Source of the DNA: Nocardioides albus
GTDB lineage: Bacteria > Actinomycetota > Actinomycetes > Propionibacteriales > Nocardioidaceae
Assembly (NCBI RefSeq): GCF_014648255.1
Contig: NZ_BMQT01000011.1
Span: 124,001-188,000, forward strand
Direction of reading: 5' to 3'
DNA: 64,000 nt
Below are positions 32,898 through 41,256 of the stretch, one piece after another (position 1 is the stretch's first letter; every line of letters begins with the position of its first letter). The position numbers and the translations under genes are program-made. Below the pieces are notes generated by a model, which saw nothing but the letters and a program-made list of their open reading frames with translations, ran no database searches and was not told where the DNA came from.

Positions 32898-34511
32898 GTG
32901 AACATGGAAGCCGACTACATCGTCGTGGGAGCCGGGAGCGCGGGCTGCGCCACCGCCCGCAGGCTGGCCGAGAGCGGTGCCAGCGTCATCGTGATCGAGG
33001 CCGGCGGCAAGGACACCGCCTTCGGGATCAAGAACCTGCTCGAGCTCCCCGGCGCGGTCGCCGCGATGCTCTCCACGCCACAGCTGAAGAAGCTGGTGGA
33101 CTGGGGCTACAAGTCGGTCCCGCAGAGCGCCGCCCTCGACCGGGTGATCCCGATGACCCGCGGCAAGGTGCTGGGCGGCTCGTCCTCGATCAACGGGATG
33201 CTCTGGGTGCGCGGCAACCGCCAGAACTTCGACGACTGGGCGGCCGACGGCGCGACCGGATGGTCCTACGACGACGTGCTGCCTGCGTTCAAGCGGATGG
33301 AGGACTTCGAGGGCGGCGGCGACGAGTTCCGCGGCGAGGGCGGACCGGTCAAGGTGCGTTACCAGAAGGACCTCACCCCGGCGACGCAGTCCTGGCTCGA
33401 CGAGGCGCCCAAGCGGCTCGGTGTCGGCGCCCTCGACGACTACAACGGCAAGGAGCAGGAGGGCGTCGGCGTCGTCCAGCTCAGCGCCTCCGAGGGGCGT
33501 CGCTACTCGGCCTCGAAGGCCTACCTGCGCGAGCAGCCGCTGGACAACCTGCTGATCCTGACCAAGGCCCAGGTCACCCGCGTACGGATCGAGGGCTCGC
33601 GCGCCACCGGCGTCGAGGTCGTCGGCGCCGACGGCGACAAGCAGACCATCCGGGCGACCCGCGAGGTCATCGTCTCGGCAGGCGTCTACGGTTCCCCGCA
33701 CCTGCTGATGCTCTCCGGAATAGGTCATTCCGATCATCTCCGCGACCACGGAATCCACGTCCACGCCGACCTTCCGGTCGGTGACAACTTCCACGACCAC
33801 CTCTTCGTGCCGGTCTCCTTCCGGATGGACTCGGCGCTGCGGCGGCCCACTCCCGCCTACTTCGCCGCCGGCTTCGCCAAGTCGCGACTCACCCGCAAGG
33901 GCTGGGCGGCAGGGTCGCAGTTCGAGGCCTTCGGCTTCGTACGCAGCGCCCTGGCCGGTCAGGTCCCCGACCTGCAGCTGCACGTCCTCTACTGGGTCTA
34001 CCCGTTCCCGAACCAGGACGGCGACAAGGCGATCCGGCCGCCCACGAGCAAGCCGGGCCTGTGCATCCTGCCGACCCTGATCTACCCCGAGAGTCGCGGC
34101 ACCGTACGTCTGGCCAGCGCCGACCCGCTCGCGCACCCGTTGCTCGACCCCGGCTATCTCACCTCAGGCAAGGACACCGAGGTGCTCTTGGACGGGATCG
34201 CGAAGGTGCGCGAGATGATGGTGGGCCTCGGCGACAACCAGGGCGAGATCTCGCCCGGACCGTCGTACGCCACCGATGAGGCGACCCGCGAGCTGCTGCC
34301 CAACATCGTGCACAGCGTCTACCACGGCGTCGGCACCTGCCGGATGGGGTCGGACGAGCGTGCGGTGGTCGATCCGTCGTTGCGGGTCAAGGGCATCGAC
34401 GGTCTGCGGGTCGCCGACGCGAGCGTCATGCCCTCGATCACCGGAGGCAACACCAACGCCCCCTCGATCATGATCGGCGAGCGCGCTGCCGACCTGATCC
34501 TGGGCCGATAG
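32898..34511 (+). CDS. GMC-family FAD oxidoreductase (paralogue 1)
   Basis: 537 residues; GTG start behind GGAGAG, or the ATG two codons later. FAD motif YIVVGAGSAGCATARRLAESG, GMC signature GKVLGGSSSINGMLWVRGN (about 92-110), second signature SAGVYGSPHLLMLSGIG, and C-terminal active site HSVYHGVGTCRMG with GGNTNAPSIMIGERAADLI. These enzymes oxidise alcohols. A second GMC at 50826 is a clear paralogue. It is closer to choline/alcohol dehydrogenases than to cholesterol oxidase. KstR control suggests a steroid alcohol as substrate; this is inference. Confidence 0.82.
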   Translation: MNMEADYIVVGAGSAGCATARRLAESGASVIVIEAGGKDTAFGIKNLLELPGAVAAMLSTPQLKKLVDWGYKSVPQSAALDRVIPMTRGKVLGGSSSINGMLWVRGNRQNFDDWAADGATGWSYDDVLPAFKRMEDFEGGGDEFRGEGGPVKVRYQKDLTPATQSWLDEAPKRLGVGALDDYNGKEQEGVGVVQLSASEGRRYSASKAYLREQPLDNLLILTKAQVTRVRIEGSRATGVEVVGADGDKQTIRATREVIVSAGVYGSPHLLMLSGIGHSDHLRDHGIHVHADLPVGDNFHDHLFVPVSFRMDSALRRPTPAYFAAGFAKSRLTRKGWAAGSQFEAFGFVRSALAGQVPDLQLHVLYWVYPFPNQDGDKAIRPPTSKPGLCILPTLIYPESRGTVRLASADPLAHPLLDPGYLTSGKDTEVLLDGIAKVREMMVGLGDNQGEISPGPSYATDEATRELLPNIVHSVYHGVGTCRMGSDERAVVDPSLRVKGIDGLRVADASVMPSITGGNTNAPSIMIGERAADLILGR

Positions 34512-34522
34512 GAGACACCCAC

Positions 34523-35311
34523 ATGTCAGACCTGCTCCTGAGCGAGGACCGCGACGGCGTCCGTACGCTGACCCTCAACCGTCCCGACCAGCTCAACGCC
34601 TTCAGCCAGGCGCTCTACGTCGCCCTCGCCGAAGCGTTGCGTGAGGCGGACGCGGACCCGGAGGTGGCCGTCGTGCTGCTGACCGGGACCGGGCGTGCGT
34701 TCTCTGCGGGCACCGATCTCCTCGAGATGAAGCAGACGGCCTCGGGCGGTGACGAGAGTGCCGCGCACGGGTTCATCGGGCTGGTCGACTCCCTGGCGGA
34801 GTTCTCCAAGCCGCTGGTGGTCGCCGTCAACGGCCTGGGCCTCGGTATCGGGGTGACGCTCCTCGGTTTCGCTGACCTCGTCCTCGCCTCGACGGACGCG
34901 AGATTCAAGACGCCGTTCACGACGCTCGGGGTGGCGCCGGAGGCGGCGTCCAGCTTCCTGTTCCCGCGGCTGATCGGACGTCAGAACGCTGCCTGGATGC
35001 TGATGTCGGGGGAGTGGTTCAGCGCCGAGGAGGCCCACGGGATGGGGCTCGTCTGGCGCGTCACCTCGCCGGAGGAGCTGCTCCCTGTCGCGCGGGCCCA
35101 TGCCGCGACGCTCGCCGCGCGCCCCATCAGCAGCCTCGTCGCGGTCAAGGAGACGATGACCGCGTCGCTGCGCCCCGGCATCGAGGCCGCCCGGGCGCTC
35201 GAGAACGCGAAGTTCGCCGAGCTGCTCGGCGGGCCGGCCAACATCGAGGCGCTCGTCGCCTTCGCCGAGGGACGGGAACCCGACTTCACCAGTCTTCCGC
35301 CGGGAGCCTGA
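34523..35311 (+). CDS. Crotonase-family enoyl-CoA isomerase/hydratase
   Basis: 262 residues, 11 bp after the GMC gene. Crotonase features: AFSAGTDLLEM oxyanion loop, NGLGLGIGVTLLGFADLVLAS, and FTTLGVAPEAASSFLFPRLIGRQNAA. The GxxPExxSS pattern with one active glutamate (Glu140), and no glutamate at the usual first hydratase position, is that of Delta3,Delta2-enoyl-CoA isomerases. It may shift double bonds during side-chain or ring-fragment beta-oxidation. Its 3' end meets the BON gene (convergent, 6 bp). Confidence 0.78.
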   Translation: MSDLLLSEDRDGVRTLTLNRPDQLNAFSQALYVALAEALREADADPEVAVVLLTGTGRAFSAGTDLLEMKQTASGGDESAAHGFIGLVDSLAEFSKPLVVAVNGLGLGIGVTLLGFADLVLASTDARFKTPFTTLGVAPEAASSFLFPRLIGRQNAAWMLMSGEWFSAEEAHGMGLVWRVTSPEELLPVARAHAATLAARPISSLVAVKETMTASLRPGIEAARALENAKFAELLGGPANIEALVAFAEGREPDFTSLPPGA

Positions 35312-35317
35312 ACGGGC

Positions 35318-35578
35318 TCACCTCCGTGGTGGGTCTATCTGCTCGTGCTGTGGTTCACCCGGTCCGGGCTCGGCACTGAGCACGATGTAGTCGACGATGT
35401 CGAGCCCGGGGTCGTGGTCCCTGATGACCTCGAGCACCATGGCGCGACGCGCCTCCGAGGCCACCTCGCCGGAGACGACGAGGTGGTCGCCGCGCACCTG
35501 GAGCCGGATGCCCAGCTCGTGGGTGCGCGGATCGGTCGCGATCGCGCGCTCGAGATCTCGCGTCTGCTGCTCGTTCAT
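35318..35578 (-). CDS. Small BON-domain protein
   Basis: 86 residues. One BON domain: DPRTHELGIRLQVRGDHLVVSGEVASEARRAMVLEVIRDH, alternating helix and strand with the central G-x-VxLxG-type motif. BON domains bind membranes or other macromolecules. No signal peptide. Its ATG overlaps the stop of the metallophosphoesterase gene, making it the third gene of a minus-strand trio. Not obviously linked to steroids. Confidence 0.7.
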   Translation of the reverse strand: MNEQQTRDLERAIATDPRTHELGIRLQVRGDHLVVSGEVASEARRAMVLEVIRDHDPGLDIVDYIVLSAEPGPGEPQHEQIDPPRR

Positions 35579-36321
35579 GCCGACCTCCTGGGGACGACGT
35601 CGTAGACCCGGAACGCTGCCTGGATCACGGGCTGGGCGACGTTTCGTACGGGGACGCCGGCCGGCGTGAGACCCTTCTCGCGGCCGGCATGGGCGTGGCC
35701 GTGGACCGCCAGATCCACCCCCGTCTCGTCGATCGCCTCGCCGAGCCGGTAGTTGCCGAGGAAAGGCCAGATCTCCTTCGGCTCGCCGACCAAGGTGTCG
35801 TCGACGGGAGAGAAGTGCGACAGCGCGACGGTGACGTCCGGCTCCTCGGCTTCGAGGGCATCGAGGGCCTGACGCAGCCGGGCGGCAGTCTCGATGCCGT
35901 GCCCGGTGAAGGCCTTCATCTCGGGTTCGCCGAAGTCGGCAGCGCAGCGGCCGGAGAAGCCGAGGCAGAAGCCCTTGATGCCGGCGACGCCGAGACGGCC
36001 GGCGTCCGTGTCGATGGTGGTCGAGGTGCCCTCGAGGACAGCCACTCCGCGGTCCTCGAGCAGCCGGACGATGTCGCGTTCAGCCCCGGAGTGGTAGTCG
36101 TGGTTGCCGAGCACGGCAAGGACCGGTACGTCGGCTGCACCGAACTCGTCGGCGAACACCTCGGCCTCCTCGACCGTCCCGTGCTGGGTGAGGTCGCCGG
36201 CGACCAGCAGCGCGTCGGCCTCCTCCGAGATGTTGGTGATCAGCGGCGCGTAGCGGCCACGCAGATCGTCGGCCAGGTGTACGTCACCCACTGCTGCCAC
36301 CCGAATCGGGTCAGGCATCAT
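35575..36321 (-). CDS. Calcineurin-like metallophosphoesterase
   Basis: 248 residues from tandem ATGs at 36321/36318. All metal motifs are present: GDVHL (D-x-H), GDLTQHG, GNHDYH, SHFSPVD and GHAHAG. Such enzymes hydrolyse phosphodiesters or monoesters of nucleotides or lipids with two metals. The gene overlaps the nucleotidyltransferase gene by about ten bases and the BON gene by four, so the three are one unit. There is no perfect KstR site ahead of it. Confidence 0.82.
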   Translation of the reverse strand: MMPDPIRVAAVGDVHLADDLRGRYAPLITNISEEADALLVAGDLTQHGTVEEAEVFADEFGAADVPVLAVLGNHDYHSGAERDIVRLLEDRGVAVLEGTSTTIDTDAGRLGVAGIKGFCLGFSGRCAADFGEPEMKAFTGHGIETAARLRQALDALEAEEPDVTVALSHFSPVDDTLVGEPKEIWPFLGNYRLGEAIDETGVDLAVHGHAHAGREKGLTPAGVPVRNVAQPVIQAAFRVYDVVPRRSA

Positions 36322-36904
36322 CGCCTCCCTTGCTGCTTCCTTCCATGATGGCGAGCGCGTCCAGGAGACAGAGCGCGGTCTGCGCGAAGGGACTCCGCTT
36401 CGCCTCCTGTCGCACCAGCCTCCAGTCGATCTGCTCGCGCAGGGCGCGGGCACAGCCGAGGATCGGCGACAGGTCGCAGGCATGCTCGCTGAGAGCGAGC
36501 ATGCGCGAGATGATCAGGTCCGTCGCGGACATGACGGGCATGGTCACCGAGTCGACCGGCAGGTCGTCGCATCGCGAGAGCAGGTCTTCGTCGACCGGCC
36601 CGGTCGGAAGCCGGTGGATCAGGTCGACGACCACGGTGTCGCGCCCGACCTTGACCAGCCAGTCCTCAGGAGCGGCGACCGCGTCCAGCCCGTTCGCGAG
36701 CAGCACCTGGACGGCTTTCTCGGCACAGTCCTGAGGCAGGACGAAGTCCACGTCGTGGGTGCTCTCGGGGCCGCCTCGGGTCCACACCGCGTACCCACCG
36801 GCCAGTGCGAACGGGATCTCGGCGGCCTTCAGTGTCGCGCCGACCCGCTTGAGTACCTCGCGTTGTCGCTGGAACTCCTCGCCCAGCACATCTGTTCTCG
36901 GCAT
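36311..36904 (-). CDS. Nucleotidyltransferase-fold protein
   Basis: 197 residues from the ATG at 36904; an ATG at 36928 would add eight. GG-x-AVW ... GPESTHDVDFVL gives the G-S/T ... D-x-D pattern of pol-beta-like nucleotidyltransferases (about residues 36-55), close to AbiEii/MNT-type proteins. No HEPN or toxin partner is adjacent; the neighbour is a phosphoesterase, so a transfer/removal pair is possible. The start is divergent from a TetR gene. Confidence 0.65.
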   Translation of the reverse strand: MPRTDVLGEEFQRQREVLKRVGATLKAAEIPFALAGGYAVWTRGGPESTHDVDFVLPQDCAEKAVQVLLANGLDAVAAPEDWLVKVGRDTVVVDLIHRLPTGPVDEDLLSRCDDLPVDSVTMPVMSATDLIISRMLALSEHACDLSPILGCARALREQIDWRLVRQEAKRSPFAQTALCLLDALAIMEGSSKGGDDA

Positions 36905-36940
36905 GGCGGTGCGGTACCCAGAATCCATCCGGGCCAACCC

Positions 36941-36969
36941 TTGCCCAAAACGAGAACGTGTTCTAATCT
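36941..36969 (+). promoter_or_regulatory. Promoter of the TetR gene, probably leaderless
   Basis: TTGCCC (36941-36946), 17-bp spacer, TAATCT (36964-36969). The expected +1 falls at 36976, the G of the GTG start codon. Confidence 0.65.
36952..36965. promoter_or_regulatory. KstR operator-like site, one mismatch
   Basis: GAGAACGTGTTCTA differs from the consensus only at the first base. It lies in the spacer of the TetR promoter and also faces the nucleotidyltransferase gene. Confidence 0.65.
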
Positions 36970-36983
36970 GGACACGTGTCCAG
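36968..36983. promoter_or_regulatory. 16-bp palindrome over the TetR start codon
   Basis: CTGGACACGTGTCCAG is a perfect palindrome centred on the GTG start codon (36976-36978). It is a likely autoregulatory operator. Confidence 0.6.
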
Positions 36984-37518
36984 TTCAACCACCATCCGCC
37001 AGACCGAGACGGTCGAGCGACTCTTCGCTGCGGGTCTGGCGGAGCTGCGCGAGGTCGGCCACGAGGCATTGACGATCCGCTCGGTCGCCGTGCGGGCCGG
37101 GGTCTCCTCGGCGACCGCCTACACCTACCTCGCCTCCAAGAACCACCTCTTCGCCGAGCTCTTCTGGCGCCACCTCGCCGAGGCGCCGGCGGTCGCGGCG
37201 ATGGGGTCGCGGGTCGAGCGGGTGCAGGCGGCCGTACGCAGCCTGACCACCCGGATCGCCGAGGAGCCCGAGCTCGCGGCCGCGATGAGCCCAGCGCTGC
37301 TGGGTAGCGACGACGACGTGGCCAGGCTGCGGCTGCGGATCGGTGCGGAGTTCGCCGCGCGGTTCGACGCGGCGCTCGGGGAGGGCTGCGAGGACGCCGT
37401 CCACGAAGCCCTGCTGCTCGCGTTCTTCGGGGCGCTGCTGCAGGCGGGAATGAGACTGATGACCTTCGACGAGATGGTCGACCGGCTGGCCCCGGTCGTC
37501 GCCGTGATCGTCGCCTGA
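36976..37518 (+). CDS. TetR-family regulator of the CYP123-CYP51 block
   Basis: 180 residues, GTG start. Helix-turn-helix: ALTIRSVAVRAGVSSATAYTYLASKNHLFAELFW (about 30-62). The ligand-binding part is short. In M. tuberculosis Rv0767c, a similar regulator, borders cyp123. It starts a plus-strand series that continues for eleven genes to fprB. Its own start codon is covered by a palindrome, consistent with autorepression. The regulated ligand is unknown. Confidence 0.8.
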   Translation: MSSSTTIRQTETVERLFAAGLAELREVGHEALTIRSVAVRAGVSSATAYTYLASKNHLFAELFWRHLAEAPAVAAMGSRVERVQAAVRSLTTRIAEEPELAAAMSPALLGSDDDVARLRLRIGAEFAARFDAALGEGCEDAVHEALLLAFFGALLQAGMRLMTFDEMVDRLAPVVAVIVA

Positions 37519-37540
37519 GTGATGTATCGAGCCTGTCGAG

Positions 37541-38773
37541 ATGAGTGAGATGACGAGCACCACCACCGAGATCTTCGACCCTTATGACTACGACTTCCAC
37601 GAGGACCCATACCCCGTCTACGCCCGGCTGCGGGACGAGGCACCGCTCTACCACAACGTCTCCGACGACTTCTGGGCGCTCTCGCGCCACGCCGACGTGC
37701 ACGCTGCCCTGAAGAACGACACCGTGTTCTCGAACCGGATGGGCGTCTCGCTCGACGCGAGCGCCTGGAACCAGGACGCCCATCGGGTGATGTCGTTCCT
37801 GGCGCTCGACGGCAAGGAGCAGACCCGGCTGCGCAAGCTCGTCTCGGCGGGTTTCACCCCGCGTCGGGTGCGTGACCTCGTACCCGGCGTGCAGGCGCTG
37901 GCCGATCACTATCTCGACCGGCTGCTCGTCGCCAACGAGGACCACGGCGAGGTCGACTGGATCGCCGAGCTCGCGGGCAAGCTCCCGATGGACGTCATCT
38001 CACAGATGATCGGGGTGGCCGAGGCCGACCGCGACGAGGTGCGGAGGCTGGCCGACCTGATGGTCCACCGGGAGGACGGCGTCCGTGACGTTCCCGAGGC
38101 CGGGATGGCCGCGGCCCTGGAGCTGATCAGCTACTACGTGACGATGGTGGCCGAGCGCCGCAAGCGACCGGGCGACGACCTCACCTCGGCCCTCGTGCGG
38201 GCCGAGATCGACGGCGACCGGCTCCATGACGGCGAGATCATCGCGTTCCTGATCCTGTTGGTCGTGGCCGGCAACGAGACCACCACCAAGCTGCTCGGCA
38301 ACGCGCTCCTCCACCTCGGTGCGAACCCCGCCCAGGCCGAGGACGTGTTCACCGGGCCCGACCTCGTCGGCGCCTGGGTCGAGGAGACGCTGCGCCACGA
38401 CACCTCGACCCAGATGCTCGCCCGGTACGTCGCCGAGGACGTCGAGCTGCACGGCCAGGTCGTTCCCGCCGGGTCGAAGCTGCTCGTTCTGATCGGCTCG
38501 GCCAACCGAGACGAGCGAGTGTTCACAGCCCCCACCGTCTTCGACATCCACCGCTCGCCGGACGAGCTCGCGAAGAGCATGAGCTTCGGCGTCGGCCGCC
38601 ACTTCTGCCTCGGCGCCAACCTCGCCCGGCTCGAGGCCCGCGTGGTGCTGGAGGAGCTGGTGCGGCGTACGTCCGGGCTCGAGGTCCACAGCGAACGCGC
38701 GGTCCGCGTCCACTCGACGAACGTGCGCGGCTTCGCCGAGCTGCCCGTCACGTTCACCCGGAGGGCGCGGTGA
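37541..38773 (+). CDS. Cytochrome P450, CYP123-like
   Basis: 410 residues. I-helix VVAGNETTTK, K-helix EETLRH, and heme loop FGVGRHFCLGANLAR with ligand Cys356. The gene order TetR-P450-SDR-CYP51-ferredoxin matches Rv0767c-cyp123-Rv0765c-cyp51-Rv0763c, which is the main reason for the CYP123 label. Substrate unknown. Electrons probably come from the ferredoxin at 41062 and the FprB-type reductase at the end of the block. Confidence 0.8.
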   Translation: MSEMTSTTTEIFDPYDYDFHEDPYPVYARLRDEAPLYHNVSDDFWALSRHADVHAALKNDTVFSNRMGVSLDASAWNQDAHRVMSFLALDGKEQTRLRKLVSAGFTPRRVRDLVPGVQALADHYLDRLLVANEDHGEVDWIAELAGKLPMDVISQMIGVAEADRDEVRRLADLMVHREDGVRDVPEAGMAAALELISYYVTMVAERRKRPGDDLTSALVRAEIDGDRLHDGEIIAFLILLVVAGNETTTKLLGNALLHLGANPAQAEDVFTGPDLVGAWVEETLRHDTSTQMLARYVAEDVELHGQVVPAGSKLLVLIGSANRDERVFTAPTVFDIHRSPDELAKSMSFGVGRHFCLGANLARLEARVVLEELVRRTSGLEVHSERAVRVHSTNVRGFAELPVTFTRRAR

Positions 38774-38780
38774 GCGGGGT

Positions 38781-38907
38781 GGATGCTGACCGAGTTACCT
38801 CGGTCAGCGCACGGGATGTCCACCGAGGTAACTCGGTCGGTAGTCGCCTCCTTTGTGGAACTCCGCGAGGTCAGTGCGCATTCGCCGAGTTACCTCGGTC
38901 AACATCC
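38781..38907. promoter_or_regulatory. Triple palindromic operator region before the SDR-CYP51 genes
   Basis: Three copies of CCGAG-N4-CTCGG lie at 38790-38803, 38823-38836 (in reverse sense) and 38885-38898. N4 is TTAC, or GTAA for the middle copy. Outer arms GGATGCTGACCGAG and CTCGGTCAACATCC form a 14-bp inverted repeat with one mismatch around the whole region. This implies a separately controlled internal promoter. Confidence 0.65.
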
Positions 38908-38918
38908 CAGGAGGTCGC

Positions 38919-39698
38919 ATGAGCAAGTACGCGCAGCCCGACCGCCGCCCGGCGGTGATCACCGGCGCCTCCTCCGGGATCGGCGCCGAGACCGCGAAGG
39001 CGCTGGCCGCGGCCGGTCTCCCGGTCGCGCTCGGCGCCAGGAGACTCGATCGGATCGAGGAGGTCGCCGCGGCGATCCGCGCCGACGGCGGAGAGGCGGT
39101 CGCGCACCCGCTCGACGTGACCTCCGACGACTCGGTCGCCGAGTTCGCTGCGAAGGCGGTCGCCGATCTCGGGGACATCGAGGTCGTCGTCAGCAATGCC
39201 GGGGTCACCCACCCCGGCGCCACCGTCGACGTCGCCACCGAGACCTTCGCCGGCCAGGTCGACATCAACCTGCTCGGTGCCCACCGCATCCTGCGCGCCT
39301 TCGGGCCCGGGATGATCGAGCGGCAGCGCGGCGACCTGGTCTTCCTCTCCTCCGACGTGGCGCTCAAGCCGCGACCGTTCATGGGAGCGTACGCAGCCTC
39401 CAAGTGGGGCCTCGAAGGCATGGTCAACGCGCTCCAGATGGAGCTCGAGGGCACGGGCGTCAGGGCCTCCATCGTGCGACCCGGCCCCACCCACTCCGAC
39501 ATCGGCAACGAGTGGCCCGCCGAGCTCGGCGGGTTCGTGCTGGAGCAGTGGGTCAGGTGGGGCCTCGCGCGCCACCCGCACTTCCTCAAGGCCCAGGCGC
39601 TGGCCGACGCGATCACGACCGTCGTCACCGCGAAGCGCGGAGTCCACATCAGCACCATCGACGTCAACCCCGAAGCCCCCGTGCAGGAGCCACGATGA
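38919..39698 (+). CDS. Short-chain dehydrogenase (Rv0765c-like)
   Basis: 259 residues from the ATG at 38919, preceded by AGGAGG; the frame is open upstream through the operator region but that part is not coding. TGASSGIGAETAKALAAAG cofactor loop, SNAG, LSSDVALKPRP with catalytic Ser, and YAASK. C-terminal part WVRWGLARHPHFLKAQALADAI is typical of the SDR next to cyp51. It probably oxidises or reduces a carbonyl made by the neighbouring P450s. Stop overlaps the CYP51 start (ATGA). Confidence 0.8.
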   Translation: MSKYAQPDRRPAVITGASSGIGAETAKALAAAGLPVALGARRLDRIEEVAAAIRADGGEAVAHPLDVTSDDSVAEFAAKAVADLGDIEVVVSNAGVTHPGATVDVATETFAGQVDINLLGAHRILRAFGPGMIERQRGDLVFLSSDVALKPRPFMGAYAASKWGLEGMVNALQMELEGTGVRASIVRPGPTHSDIGNEWPAELGGFVLEQWVRWGLARHPHFLKAQALADAITTVVTAKRGVHISTIDVNPEAPVQEPR

Positions 39699-41065
39699 CG
39701 ATCCCCACCGTCTCCACCGTCCTGGACGACCAGGACCCGAACGTTCCCGAGATCATCCGCGGCACCGGACATCTGCCGGAGATGCGGGTCGACCCGATCT
39801 CGCTGTTCACCCGCGTCCGCGAGGAGTGCGGCGACCTCGGGCGGTTCCGGCTCGCCGACAAGGACGTCGTGATGGTCACCGGGGCCGAAGCCAACGAGGC
39901 GTTCTTCCGGGCGCCCGACGACGTGCTCGACCAGGCCGCTGCGTACCCGTTCATGACGCCGATCTTCGGCAAGGGCGTCGTCTTCGACGCCTCTCCGGAG
40001 GAGCGCCAGCAGATGTTGAAGAACCAGGCGCTGCGCGGCGACATGATGCGCGGGCACGCGCAGACGATCGAGGCCGAGATCCGCCGGATGATCGCGGGCT
40101 GGGGCGAGGAGGGGGAGATCGACCTGCTCGACTTCTTCGCCGAGCTGACCATCTACACCACCTCGGCCTGCCTGGTCGGCAAGCCGTTCCGCGAGGAGCT
40201 CGACTCGTCCTTCGCCCAGTACTACCACGAGCTCGAGCACGGCACGGACGCCATCGCGTACGTCGACCCGTACGCCGACATCGAGAGCTTCCGGATGCGC
40301 GACGCCGCCCGGGAGCGGCTCGTCGCGCTGGTCCAGGCGATCGTCGACAAGCGGGTCGCGCGAGCCAAGGCGAACGGGGGGAGCGTTCCCCGCGAGGAAC
40401 GGGATCTCCTCGACGTACTCATCTCGATCGACATGGACACCGACACCATCACCGGGGTCTTCATCTCGATGATGTTCGCCGGCCACCACACCTCCTCGGG
40501 CACCGCGTCGTGGGCGATGATCGAGCTGCTGCGGCACCCGGAGGTCATGGACGATGTCGTCACCGAGCTCGACGAGCTCTACGCCGACGGCAGCGAGGTG
40601 AGCTTCCAGGCGCTGCGCTCAATCCCGGTGCTGGAGGCGACGCTCAAGGAGACGCTGCGGCTGCACCCGCCGCTGATCATCCTGATGCGGCTGGTGCGCG
40701 AGGACTTCGAGCTGCTCGGCGAGACCATCCCGGCCGGCACCCTGCTCGCCGCCTCGCCGCGCGTCTCCAACCGGATCGAGGCCGACTTCCCGAAGGCGGA
40801 GTCCTTCGACCCGAGCCGCTACATCGACCCACGCCAGGAGGACATGCAGAACCGCTGGACCTGGATCCCGTTCGGCGCCGGCAAGCACCGCTGCGTCGGC
40901 AATGCGTTCGCGATGATGCAGATGAAGGCGATCTTCTCGGTGATCCTGCGCGACTACACCTTCGAGGCAGCCCAGCCGTTGGAGTCGTACGCCGACGACT
41001 TCACCAAGATGGTGATCCAGCTCGAGCAGCCGTGCAAGGTCCGCTACCGGCGGCGGTCGCGATGA
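39695..41065 (+). CDS. cyp51: CYP51, sterol 14alpha-demethylase family P450
   Basis: 456 residues. CYP51 signatures are complete: YPFMTPIFGKGVVFDAS in the B'-C region, FISMMFAGHHTSSGTASW in the I-helix, LKETLRLHPPLIILMR, and WTWIPFGAGKHRCVGNAFA with heme Cys400 (Cys394 in M. tuberculosis CYP51). Close similarity runs over the whole chain. CYP51 removes the 14alpha-methyl group of lanosterol-type sterols in eukaryotes; no sterol biosynthesis gene is seen in this window. The role in actinobacteria is unsettled. Here it might process 14-methyl sterols for catabolism. Confidence 0.95.
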   Translation: MTIPTVSTVLDDQDPNVPEIIRGTGHLPEMRVDPISLFTRVREECGDLGRFRLADKDVVMVTGAEANEAFFRAPDDVLDQAAAYPFMTPIFGKGVVFDASPEERQQMLKNQALRGDMMRGHAQTIEAEIRRMIAGWGEEGEIDLLDFFAELTIYTTSACLVGKPFREELDSSFAQYYHELEHGTDAIAYVDPYADIESFRMRDAARERLVALVQAIVDKRVARAKANGGSVPREERDLLDVLISIDMDTDTITGVFISMMFAGHHTSSGTASWAMIELLRHPEVMDDVVTELDELYADGSEVSFQALRSIPVLEATLKETLRLHPPLIILMRLVREDFELLGETIPAGTLLAASPRVSNRIEADFPKAESFDPSRYIDPRQEDMQNRWTWIPFGAGKHRCVGNAFAMMQMKAIFSVILRDYTFEAAQPLESYADDFTKMVIQLEQPCKVRYRRRSR

Positions 41066-41256
41066 GGTTGACCGCCGACCCCGGGCTGTGCCAGGGGCAC
41101 CAGGAGTGCCTCGCCGAGGCCCCGGACCTCTTCGACTTCGACGCCGACGGTGACCACGTCGTCGTACGCGTCCCCGAACCGTCGCAGGAGCAGCTGCCGT
41201 CGGCTCGCGCGGCCGTGAAGTACTGCCCTGCTTTCGCACTCTCCCTGGAGGACTGA
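41062..41256 (+). CDS. 3Fe-4S ferredoxin for CYP51
   Basis: 64 residues, ATGA overlap with cyp51. Cysteines in GLCQGHQEC and KYCPAF give the C-x5-C...CP pattern of a [3Fe-4S] ferredoxin; CQGH is identical to Rv0763c, the ferredoxin next to cyp51 in M. tuberculosis. It passes electrons to CYP51 and probably to the CYP123-like enzyme. Confidence 0.9.
   Translation: MRLTADPGLCQGHQECLAEAPDLFDFDADGDHVVVRVPEPSQEQLPSARAAVKYCPAFALSLED

Noticed and set aside
32898..34511. Cholesterol oxidase
   Set aside because: The protein is of the GMC family but has choline/alcohol dehydrogenase-like signatures and no secretion signal. It was kept as a GMC enzyme of unknown substrate.
36311..36904. Toxin-antitoxin module based on the nucleotidyltransferase
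   Set aside because: No HEPN or other toxin partner lies next to it. The neighbour is a metallophosphoesterase with complete motifs, so the trio was described without that claim.
38783..39694. N-terminal extension of CYP51 upstream of 39695
   Set aside because: The frame is open back to 38783 but overlaps the SDR gene in another frame. CYP51 homologues start near 39695, where an ATGA overlap exists.
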